From the NCBI GenBank assembly GCA_964429355.1, contig CAYSCH010000388.1, positions 1 to 8,854 on the forward strand: 8,854 bases of DNA, written 5' to 3'. Position numbers and translations under genes: made by a program. The notes beneath the pieces are model-generated. The model did no database searches. It was not told the origin of the DNA and was given only the letters and a program-made list of their open reading frames with translations. Shown here piece after piece: positions 1 to 6,196 of this stretch. The stretch's first letter is position 1. Every line of letters starts with the position of its first letter. This DNA is from JAAYAY01 sp964429355. GTDB lineage: Bacteria; Planctomycetota; Planctomycetia; Pirellulales; Thermoguttaceae.

Positions 1-688
1 TATCGTACAGAGTGCTGTAGGACGGGTAGCCGCGATAGTTGTTGCTGCCGGCGACAGACCCATTCAGCACGGCCGTGTCGGCCCCACCGCGGGTCGAGTA
101 GGCATAGATTCTCGTAAACCCGCTGGCGGTCGTGTCGGACCATGAGTCTCCCCGGTTCATCGTGGTCGAAGTGGTCGACGCGCTGAACGCATCGATCCCG
201 GGGCTGTCGTAGAAGTAGGCATAGGCGGGCTGCGATGCGGAAGACGTCGCCGTCACCGAGTCGAATCCGCGGGCGTAGAAGTAGAACGATCGCCTTGCTT
301 CGGTGAACATAGCGTAGTCAGCGTAGCTGTAGAAGCGGTTTTGCGTGGCGTCGGAAGCGGTCCATGCGGCCGTGTCGTTACCCGCCGTGGCATAGGTGTA
401 GGCTTGCCGGAACCCGATGGCCGTGGTCGTGGTTTCCGCAGCGCTGCCGGCAGAGCGAGTGAAAGTTACAGTGCCCGGCTCGGCCGCGAGTTCATCATTG
501 CCGGGACCATCATAGAGGAACGCGTAGTTTGAACTGCTCCCCGACACGTCGACCGTCAGCACTTCAAAGCCCTCGACGCGGTTTGAGAAGGTTCTCGTGG
601 AGTCGATCAGCCGGGCATAGTCGCTGTAGCTGTAAAGCCGGTTCGAGCCGGCCGAACCGGTCATGGTGACCTGGTCGTTGCCGCCCGA
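1..688 (-). repeat. C-terminal ~100-residue tandem repeats (three seen, third cut by window edge)
   Basis: Three in-phase repeat starts are visible: GGNDQV at 674-685, AGNDTA at 374-385 and GGADTA at 77-88, so the period is 300 and then 297 bp. Each unit runs through G/A-ND, a short strand, an N-R-x-YSY-x-DYA or NNYRGYPSYS segment, then GF(D/E)xVT, then YAYFYDSPG or YAFLYDGPG. They are rich in Tyr, Ser and Thr and probably form an extracellular beta-rich stalk. More copies may follow beyond the edge. The fold and ligand are unknown to me. Confidence 0.8.
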
Positions 689-3600
689 GCCGGCGTTGAC
701 AGTGATTACTTCAACGTTGCTGGCATGGATCTCGCAGGTTTGACCGTCGATGTCGAGCAAACCGGGCTGGAGGGCGATGATATCGTCTTGAGCGGTACAG
801 AGGACGGTGATCTGGTCGTTGCCGTTGAGATCCTCGCCGCCGTCGAAGTAGATCGTGTCGTACTCGGCCAGGTTGTAGCTGGTTGCGTCACCGTTGAGGG
901 TGACCACGAACTGGGTCGCACCGATTTCGATCGAGATCGTGTCGGCATTCTCGGTGCCGGTGAAAGTGATTTCCGTGAGGCCGTGAAATTCGCAGGCGCC
1001 GATATCCACGGTGGCGGTTCCGTCCAGATCGCCGTCGACGACTCGGGCGTTGCCGTCCAGGTCCGTCATGGCGGGCAAATCGGGGAAGGCGGCGATCTCG
1101 GAGAACAGGGCCCAGGCGGCGTAGGCCTTCTGGTTGGCGTTAAGGGGCTTGCTGTGGGCCGAACTGCACGAGTACCAGTCGACGCCTTGGGTGTGCGTGT
1201 CCTGCCAGGCCGTGGCCCAATTGCCGAGGAACGCACCGGCGGCCGATTCGTAGTAGTCGCAGTTGTCGTTGGGGAATTCGTAGAACACGCCGTCGGGATT
1301 GTAACTCTCGATGTCGGCGAAGTCGTAGAGGATCTTGTTGTTGTCGGCGCAGTAGTCGCGGATGGCCTGGTTGGCGGCCTTGTTGTTGGTGTCGTCCCAG
1401 TGATCGACGTGGCCGGTCATGTAAACGAAGTGGACGTTCGGATATTCCAGCTCGAGTTGGGACATGGGTGCCAGGTATTCGCTGTCCAGGACTCCGCTCG
1501 CCCACTTGCCGCTGACCTGGCCGCACCACGACCACATCATCACATTGACGTCGGTATTGGCGGGGTTGTCGAGGTAGTTGCGAGTTTCGTTCACCCATTG
1601 GGGATAGTATCCCACGTCGCCGGCACAGCAGTAGTCACGGAGATCCAGTGCTCCGCCCGAGCCGCCGTTGTTATAGGTGAAGAAGTTGGCCGGCAGGGCC
1701 AGCCCTTTTCCTCCGCCGTTGGCGAAGGCGACCAGGCCCGACATCCCGGTGGTTACCTGACTGCCGTGGGACGTGTGGGCATAGCCGATGTGGAGCGAGT
1801 CCTTGGCCGCCTGCATTTCGGCTTGCGTAAGAGCGGTGATTTCGACGTCGTTGTGATCGATGACGATCTCGCCGAAATCGTCGGGGCCGAGCGCGGCAAC
1901 GGCGAGGGAGTTGTGCCCGGCGTCGATCGCGGGACTGGCGGAGAGGAGATGGTAGTTGCCCAAGGGACCGTCGTCCGGCGTGCCGAACAGGCGGTCGGGG
2001 CCGACAATGTCCGAGTAGGTTTGAACGTCGACGAACTGCGGATCGATGGGCGCGGCGGACGTGCCGACCTGGTTGCCGCCGACCCCGTCGACCAAGCCGG
2101 TCATGCCGGTGCCGTCGCCGATCAGGTTGTGATAGCCAACTTCGATTGTGCCATAGATATCGTCACTAGTCGGGTAGCCTGCGTTGTTCTCTGCGACGAC
2201 CACGTTGTAGAGGTAATCGTCTCCGTGCGTCAGGATTCCGCCGCCCTCGTCGAGAGAGCTGTTGCCCGCAATGGTGGAATTGGCGGCGACCAGCGTGCTC
2301 CCTGTTCCTACGTAGAATCCGCCGCCCGCCTCGGAATAGTTGCCCACGACGGTGGAGTTGGCGACCGTCGCCGATCCGTCGACATAGAGGCCGCCCCCTA
2401 TCCACGAATCATTGGCTGTAACGATCGAGTCGGTAAGGGTGAGCGAACCGTAGATGCCGCCGCCCTCTTCGGCGCGGTTGCCTGAAATCGTGGAGCTTCT
2501 CACGGTGAGCGCACCGACGCTATAGATCCCACCTCCCATGGTCACATAGAAGCTCCCGTTTCCCCTGATGGTCGAGTTGTCGACGATCAAGGTGCCCGGG
2601 GTACCGTTGTAGATCCCGCCGCCGTAGTTCAGGCCGCCCACACCTTCGGTATCGTTTTCTGAGATCGTGGAGCTGGTGACGGTCATCGTGCCGGAACTGT
2701 TGTAGATCCCGCCGCCTTGGTAGCCGGACGAATTCCCGGAGACTGTGGAGTCGGCGATGGTGACTGGGCCGTCGTGGTTGTAGATTCCCGCGCCGGCGCT
2801 ACCGGCGGAGTTGTCCGAGATATTCGACGCGGAGACGGTCAACTCGCCGGAGTAGCTGTAGATTCCGCCGCCGTAGAAATCTGTCGAATTGGCTGACACA
2901 GAGGAGTTACTGAGCGAGAGCGTTCCGTAGCAGTTATAGATGCCGCCACCGTAGTTGTCGGCGGAATTACCAGAAATCGAGCAATCGGCTATTGTCATTG
3001 ATCCTTCATGATTGTAGATCCCGCCGCCATAGCCGCCGGGAAGATCCACTGAGTTGCCCGAGATGACGGAGTCAGTAACGGCCACGGTACCCGTATGGTT
3101 GTAGATCCCGCCGCCAAAGCCGTAGGCTTCGTCCGTTGCATTGCCCGAGATGGTAGAACCACTGACTGTGAGAGTGCCCGCTTGGTTGTAGATTCCGCCA
3201 CCGTCGCTTGCGACATTTCCCGAGAGAGATGAATCGGCCACTGTCAGGTCGCCGAAATTGGCAATTGCACCACCTACACAGCCGGAACCACCGGTGATTG
3301 TCAGGCCATCGATAACGACATCGCCGGCGGCCACCAGCACGGCCGTGCTGCCGCCGAGAGCGTCGATTGTGATCGATTCGAGCGATGATGCATCGATCTG
3401 TACCGGCCGATCCACGAAGAGCGCGTCACCTCCAAGGTTGATCGCGCCCCCGTCGAGCGTCATGTCGAAAGTGATGGGTGAACTGATCGCGTTCACACTG
3501 CGGTAGAACAAGGCTTCTCGCAACGACACGAGGCCATCGTAGAGATCAACGGCATCTCCAAGCGATGTGACAACCGCAGACGGGGCTTCGCGGCCGCTGG

Positions 3601-5023
3601 CTGGATCGCCACCATATTCGTATGCCCCAAGATCGACTGCGCCACCGACGAAGCGCGCAGTTCCATCTCGATCGACGGGAATCAACTCTGCCGTGTCACC
3701 GTCGCCATCCAAGTCGTGAACGTCCAGGGGAACGCTCTCGTTCTTGCCAACATTCAATGCGGGGCTGGATGGCGTCAGGTGCAGGTCACCGTAATCGTCA
3801 TCCTCGGTTCCCCAGATCGTGTCGGGTCCAGGATTCGGATTGCGAACGAAAAGCGGATCCGCCCCGATCAAATTCGAGCCGCTCTCGTCGGTCAACGCCC
3901 CGCAAACGTCACGCCCGCCGGAGGCAGTGTTCAGCGACACAATGGAGTTGGCGGCAGTCAATATGCCGCTACAATGGACACCGCCACTGATTTTTCCGGC
4001 GGCATTCCCAGTAACCGTGCAATTGATGAGTGCCAGGGCATCGGCACTGTCGACACCACCGCCCTCGTTTCGCTCTGCCACATTCCCCGAGATGCGGGAG
4101 TTAATGATTTCCACCGACGAGCCGAGACTTCCGTAAATGCCGCCGCCGTTGTACACCGACGTATTCCCTAAGACATCGCAATTAATAATCGTCACGGTGC
4201 CAAAGCCATACAACCCGCCGCCGTCGTGGACCGCTGAATTGTCTGAAATAATCGAGTCGATGACGACCACCGTGCCGACGCCATTTATTCCACCGCCTCC
4301 GCTGCCTCCGCCACCGGCCTGGTTGTCCGAAATGTTCGAGGTGCTGATGGACAGCACGCCGAAACTATAAACTCCACCGGCGCTGTGGCGTGCCTGATTA
4401 CCCGACACGGAGCAACCGCTCATGGCAAGTGCTCCACCGAAACTATAAACCCCACCACCGCTTTTGTTGGTCCGATTGCCTGAGATGGACGAATCGGTGA
4501 TCGTCACCGTACCGTAACTGTAGATTCCGCCACCGGAATCGTCCGAAAAACCGCCGGTAATCGAGAGGGCATCGAACACGGCAGTTACATCACTATTGAC
4601 ATAGAACGCCCGGCTCTCCCCCGTGCCGTCGTCGTCGGCATCGGCATCGATCGCCAGATTCGAGGCTCCGGGGCCGGTGATGGTGACGTCGGAAGCGATC
4701 AGCAACTCGCCGTTGAGGAGTTCGATTTCGCCGGGAGACGTGTCGAGGCCGAGCGAATCGGCAAAGATGATCTCATCGGCGCCCGGATAGGCCGCGTCGG
4801 CAGCCAGGGCCAGTGCGTCGCGGAGCGTCATGTTACCGTCGGTCAGATTGACCGGCCCGTCGGCCAACGAATCCACGGCGATCACCGCCAGCAGTCGCCT
4901 GTCTTCGAGCGGTTCAACCCGCAAGGCGCGATGAGCGTGACTCGGCGTGCGGCATTCTGTTGTCGCACATCTCCGTTGACGCGAGTTGGGAAAACGGCTG
5001 AACCGGCGCAGGATCGATTTCAT
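1..5023 (-). CDS. Giant secreted LEPR-XLL protein with two beta-helices, a nested SGNH-like domain and C-terminal ~100-aa repeats (3' end outside window)
   Basis: This minus-strand frame shows no stop from the ATG at 5023-5021 to the window edge, giving at least 1674 residues. Seen in order: an Arg-rich leader (MKSILRRFSR...), VEPLEDRRLLA at residues 36-46, a CSLREA-like module (MTLRDAL) near 57-125, beta-helix 1 at about 154-426, closing motif VDLGAYEY at 463-470, a second SLREAL module near 490, beta-helix 2 at about 571-1036, an SGNH-like domain at about 1050-1312, VDIGACEF at 1339-1346, then ~100-residue repeats from about 1447. LEPR-XLL leaders are known from large exported planctomycete proteins, so a cell-surface or extracellular location is likely; the role (adhesion or polymer hydrolysis) is inference. 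The ATG was chosen because it places the leader 35 residues before the motif; the frame stays open upstream to a stop near 5133. The ribosome site is weak (GGGG seven bases upstream). The C-terminus and any anchor lie outside the window. Confidence 0.93.
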   Translation of the reverse strand, partial: MKSILRRFSRFPNSRQRRCATTECRTPSHAHRALRVEPLEDRRLLAVIAVDSLADGPVNLTDGNMTLRDALALAADAAYPGADEIIFADSLGLDTSPGEIELLNGELLIASDVTITGPGASNLAIDADADDDGTGESRAFYVNSDVTAVFDALSITGGFSDDSGGGIYSYGTVTITDSSISGNRTNKSGGGVYSFGGALAMSGCSVSGNQARHSAGGVYSFGVLSISTSNISDNQAGGGGSGGGGINGVGTVVVIDSIISDNSAVHDGGGLYGFGTVTIINCDVLGNTSVYNGGGIYGSLGSSVEIINSRISGNVAERNEGGGVDSADALALINCTVTGNAAGKISGGVHCSGILTAANSIVSLNTASGGRDVCGALTDESGSNLIGADPLFVRNPNPGPDTIWGTEDDDYGDLHLTPSSPALNVGKNESVPLDVHDLDGDGDTAELIPVDRDGTARFVGGAVDLGAYEYGGDPASGREAPSAVVTSLGDAVDLYDGLVSLREALFYRSVNAISSPITFDMTLDGGAINLGGDALFVDRPVQIDASSLESITIDALGGSTAVLVAAGDVVIDGLTITGGSGCVGGAIANFGDLTVADSSLSGNVASDGGGIYNQAGTLTVSGSTISGNATDEAYGFGGGIYNHTGTVAVTDSVISGNSVDLPGGYGGGIYNHEGSMTIADCSISGNSADNYGGGIYNCYGTLSLSNSSVSANSTDFYGGGIYSYSGELTVSASNISDNSAGSAGAGIYNHDGPVTIADSTVSGNSSGYQGGGIYNSSGTMTVTSSTISENDTEGVGGLNYGGGIYNGTPGTLIVDNSTIRGNGSFYVTMGGGIYSVGALTVRSSTISGNRAEEGGGIYGSLTLTDSIVTANDSWIGGGLYVDGSATVANSTVVGNYSEAGGGFYVGTGSTLVAANSTIAGNSSLDEGGGILTHGDDYLYNVVVAENNAGYPTSDDIYGTIEVGYHNLIGDGTGMTGLVDGVGGNQVGTSAAPIDPQFVDVQTYSDIVGPDRLFGTPDDGPLGNYHLLSASPAIDAGHNSLAVAALGPDDFGEIVIDHNDVEITALTQAEMQAAKDSLHIGYAHTSHGSQVTTGMSGLVAFANGGGKGLALPANFFTYNNGGSGGALDLRDYCCAGDVGYYPQWVNETRNYLDNPANTDVNVMMWSWCGQVSGKWASGVLDSEYLAPMSQLELEYPNVHFVYMTGHVDHWDDTNNKAANQAIRDYCADNNKILYDFADIESYNPDGVFYEFPNDNCDYYESAAGAFLGNWATAWQDTHTQGVDWYSCSSAHSKPLNANQKAYAAWALFSEIAAFPDLPAMTDLDGNARVVDGDLDGTATVDIGACEFHGLTEITFTGTENADTISIEIGATQFVVTLNGDATSYNLAEYDTIYFDGGEDLNGNDQITVLCTAQDDIIALQPGLLDIDGQTCEIHASNVEVITVNAGSGGNDQVTMTGSAGSNRLYSYSDYARLIDSTRTFSNRVEGFEVLTVDVSGSSSNYAFLYDGPGNDELAAEPGTVTFTRSAGSAAETTTTAIGFRQAYTYATAGNDTAAWTASDATQNRFYSYADYAMFTEARRSFYFYARGFDSVTATSSASQPAYAYFYDSPGIDAFSASTTSTTMNRGDSWSDTTASGFTRIYAYSTRGGADTAVLNGSVAGSNNYRGYPSYSTLYD
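1085..1870 (-). other. SGNH-hydrolase-like domain nested in the closing module of beta-helix 2
   Basis: Residues about 1050-1312 are unlike the flanking repeats. Visible motifs are HTSHGSQ (1083-1089), MMWSWCGQ (1162-1169), MTGHVDHWDD (GH at 1204-1205), KILYDFADIESYNPDG and CSSAHS (1286-1291), then PLNANQKAYAAWAL. The order of a Ser block, a Gly-containing middle block and a late His before a terminal helix resembles SGNH/GDSL esterase folds. Candidate catalytic residues are Ser1088 (or Ser1085) and His1290; this is inferred from pattern, not demonstrated. I recognise the motif set as a recurring domain of secreted bacterial proteins. Its substrate is unknown; carbohydrate esters would be a natural guess for a surface beta-helix protein. 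Confidence 0.65.
1916..3313 (-). repeat. Beta-helix 2: about fourteen Pmp-like Gly-rich repeats
   Basis: From IDGLTITGG (about residue 571) to SPAIDAG (1030-1036) there are about fourteen repeat units. Most read GGGIYN or GGGIYS, then a strand such as GTLTV, then S-x-ISGN. The last units drift to GGGLYV, GGGFYV and GGGIL, as is common near the cap of such helices. At DNA level the units appear on the plus strand as recurring 'tagatcccgccgcc'-like blocks, which also explains the long spurious open frames on the opposite strand. The units are clearly related but diverged, so the array is old rather than freshly amplified. Confidence 0.87.
3746..4570 (-). repeat. Beta-helix 1: about eight Pmp-like Gly-rich repeats
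   Basis: Residues about 152-426 contain roughly eight units of 25-35 residues built on GGGIY/GGGVY followed by a beta strand and an S-x-ISGN type turn (for example SSISGN, CSVSGN, SNISDN, SRISGN). This pattern is typical of right-handed parallel beta-helix proteins of the polymorphic outer-membrane-protein type. The block ends with NLIGADPLF and SPALNVG (420-426), then a short linker and VDLGAYEY (463-470). That linker is an intact internal reference for the interrupted module after the second helix. Confidence 0.85.
4886..4918 (-). other. LEPR-XLL type N-terminal motif (VEPLEDRRLLA)
   Basis: Residues 36-46 of the giant protein read VEPLEDRRLLA, a close match to the LEPLEDRRLL signature found near the N-terminus of many large planctomycete exported proteins. 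It follows an Arg-rich stretch with no ordinary hydrophobic Sec core. It is the best taxonomic marker in the window and fixes the reading frame of the gene. Its exact sorting role is not established to my knowledge. Confidence 0.9.
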
Positions 5024-5128
5024 TGGAATACCCCGAAGAGAGACCACGCAAGAGAAGATCACCAAGACATATCGCAGAACCGCCCGCCGGGCGACAGACT
5101 CCCGTCTGAGGCGATACCGGCACCCTAG

Positions 5129-5157
5129 AGGTTACATAAAACGCCTGCCGGAGTCAA
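5129..5157 (-). promoter_or_regulatory. Possible promoter for the giant LEPR-XLL gene
   Basis: On the minus strand TTGACT (5157-5152, five of six to the -35 consensus) is followed after 17 bases by TAACCT (5134-5129, three of six to the -10). Transcription would start near 5122, leaving about 100 bases of leader before the ATG at 5023. The -10 element is poor, so this is only a candidate; planctomycete promoter consensus is also less well defined. Confidence 0.25.
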
Positions 5158-5529
5158 ATCCATAGAAAGTAGGGGTGCATTTGCCAGGGGACAGCAGGCA
5201 AAACCAGGACGACACTTCTCCTCACAGTGGGAGGGCGAGCGAACGGCCAACGTTTCCCAACAGATAGGATGCCCACGGAGGGAGAACGTCTCCTGCGGAT
5301 AGCCCCTGGAACGGTTCAGGCCCCAGTCGGACGGCCAGGTCCGACCTGTCCGCCGCCTTTCCGCACCCGCCCTGCCGCGTCAGAATAGAAACATACCCTA
5401 CGCCGGCGATGGTAACAACGTAGGTGTGGCATGGGCAAGAGGTACACGCAGGCCGGGTATTCAGGTCCGAAATTATCACTCCCATGTGACGACCCTGTTC
5501 TGACAAGGGGAAGGCAACACCAGCGGCGA
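5158..5529. other. Intergenic stretch without a supported gene
   Basis: I see no RNA gene, recognisable protein or clear repeat here. A minus-strand frame at 5222-5536 begins with GTG, lacks a ribosome site and has a Cys/Pro/Gly-rich composition with no family resemblance, so I do not call it. The stretch lies upstream of the giant gene and may simply be its 5' flank together with decayed sequence. Confidence 0.5.
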
Positions 5530-5586
5530 CGTTCACGACGAGTCGCCAATGGGCGAGGCGGAGTCCTAAATGGCCTTGCGTGATTC
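5530..5586 (+). pseudogene. Degraded inverted copy of the tail of the 63-codon ORF
   Basis: Plus-strand codons ending at the TGA of 5581-5583 read ANGRGGVLNGLA-stop. The 63-codon minus-strand ORF at 5785-5976 ends ANGIDGDALNGLA-stop. The last 21 bases are identical in inverted orientation, and weaker similarity continues upstream (AATGGGC against AATGGCA), with a small length change. Further upstream, another frame shows EGNTSGDVHDES, loosely like EGNPLRATDKVTHEL, which would require a frameshift. I read this as a decayed second copy pointing toward the first one. The perfect arm is certain; the longer homology is inference. Confidence 0.45.
5566..5586 (+). repeat. 21-bp perfect inverted repeat, left arm
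   Basis: This segment, beginning CTAAATGGCCTTGCG, is the exact reverse complement of 5782-5802. The arms are 195 bp apart, too far for a simple transcription terminator. The 237-bp interval they bound contains both copies of the 28-bp palindromic repeat. No target-site duplication is evident just outside the arms. Confidence 0.9.
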
Positions 5587-5669
5587 CCCGAGGAAATTCT
5601 GGCAGGGGGATGAAGGAACGCGATGGGCCGGGTCTGACAGGGTTCGTGGGCGAAGCATGTGCGGAAATG

Positions 5670-5697
5670 GAGCGCGGGGCAAGCCCACGCGGCTATC
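5670..5697 (+). repeat. 28-bp palindromic direct repeat, copy 1
   Basis: The unit starts GAGCGCGGGGCAAGCCCACG and ends CGGCTATC. It can fold as CGCG/CGCG plus GGG/CCC with a CAAG loop and a single bulged A. An identical copy lies at 5731-5758 in the same orientation. It resembles a dispersed REP-like element more than coding DNA. Confidence 0.85.
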
Positions 5698-5730
5698 GTG
5701 GGTGGTGGTTTGTCCGTGACGAGAGGAACC

Positions 5731-5758
5731 GAGCGCGGGGCAAGCCCACGCGGCTATC
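5731..5758 (+). repeat. 28-bp palindromic direct repeat, copy 2
   Basis: Identical to 5670-5697 over 28 bases, with 33 bp between the copies, so the period is 61 bp. The sequence upstream of each copy is also faintly similar (GCGGAAATG against GAGGAACC). No third copy was found in the window by eye. Confidence 0.85.
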
Positions 5759-5781
5759 TTCAGAGCGACTGTCTTCTCCGC

Positions 5782-5802
5782 GAATCACGCAAGGCCATTT
5801 AG
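5782..5802 (-). repeat. 21-bp perfect inverted repeat, right arm
   Basis: Exact reverse complement of 5566-5586. On the minus strand it encodes the last residues (LNGLA-stop) of the 63-codon ORF and a few bases downstream. Both arms therefore carry the same reading-frame end, and the two frames converge on the repeat-bearing interval. Confidence 0.9.
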
Positions 5803-5976
5803 AGCATCACCGTCGATGCCATTCGCCTTCTCTATCAACGTCAGCAACTCGTGGGTCACTTTGTCAGTTGCTCGGAGTGGGTTGCCTTCAACGCTGACAA
5901 GATACTTGACTACGTGGAGCTTCTCCGCCTCTGTCGGCTTGTTCCAGACACCCTTAGTCGTTCTTGTACGTGCCAT
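5785..5976 (-). CDS. Possible small protein of 63 residues, unrecognised
   Basis: An ATG at 5976 opens 63 codons (MARTRTTKGVWNKPTEAEKL...), ending LNGLA and TGA at 5787-5785. The product is balanced and mostly polar, with a likely helical middle (HELLTLIEKANG) and no membrane segment or signal peptide. I do not recognise a family. Against it: no Shine-Dalgarno (the 14 bases before the ATG are a small hairpin, CCGAC-AAGA-GTCGG on the plus strand), only moderate GC at third positions, and a start that overlaps an RHS remnant in another frame. In favour: its tail is repeated in inverted form at 5530-5586, so a recurring sequence family may exist. It could be a real small gene, or the end of a broken one joined to the RHS piece. 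Confidence 0.35.
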   Translation of the reverse strand: MARTRTTKGVWNKPTEAEKLHVVKYLVSVEGNPLRATDKVTHELLTLIEKANGIDGDALNGLA

Positions 5977-6079
5977 CCGACAAGAGTCGGTTGTGGTCGC
6001 CTACAACATAACCGGGATTTGTACGATTGCCGTTGAGATCGTACGAGTACGGCTTTTTGTGCAGTAGCAATCTCCCCGG
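5954..6079 (-). pseudogene. RHS (YD-repeat) protein remnant
   Basis: A minus-strand frame closed by TAG at 6082-6080 and TAA at 5956-5954 contains PYSYDLNGNRT followed by GYVVGDHNRLLSDGTYKND. The YSYDLNGNRT...NRLLSDGTY pattern matches the RHS/YD repeat of large secreted polymorphic-toxin and wall-associated proteins. Only about one and a half repeat units remain, without a start codon, core domain or variable C-terminal toxin region, and the frame ends where the next YD unit should follow. Upstream codons on the same strand do not continue the pattern. It is best read as a stranded fragment of an RHS gene; no intact RHS gene is in the window. Confidence 0.65.
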
Positions 6080-6182
6080 CTATTCTGTATGGTTAACGGC
6101 GTAGAGTGGCACACCACGTCTTCGCAATCGAGCAGGGCCGCCGGTTCCAAACGCCGGGGACGTCAAGAGTTGACCCCGTTAT

Positions 6183-6188
6183 GAGAGG
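6183..6188 (+). promoter_or_regulatory. Ribosome binding site of the substrate-binding protein gene
   Basis: GAGAGG lies eight bases before the ATG at 6197 and supports that start over the out-of-frame ATGs at 6181 and 6190. Confidence 0.65.
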
Positions 6189-6196
6189 CATGCATT

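Noticed and set aside
725..2485. 586-codon plus-strand open frame
   Set aside because: It is the exact codon-register complement of the giant minus-strand gene. Its Val/Gly/Asp-rich product is the mirror of the GGGIY repeats, with no family resemblance.
5222..5536. 104-codon minus-strand open frame starting at GTG
   Set aside because: There is no ribosome site, no recognisable motif and an odd Cys/Pro composition. It sits in an interval that otherwise looks non-coding.
5670..5758. CRISPR mini-array
   Set aside because: Repeat and spacer sizes fit, but only two repeats exist, no cas gene or leader is seen, and the unit resembles a GC-rich REP-like palindrome.
5566..5802. Intrinsic terminator from the 21-bp inverted repeat
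   Set aside because: The arms are 195 bp apart and no T-run follows either one.
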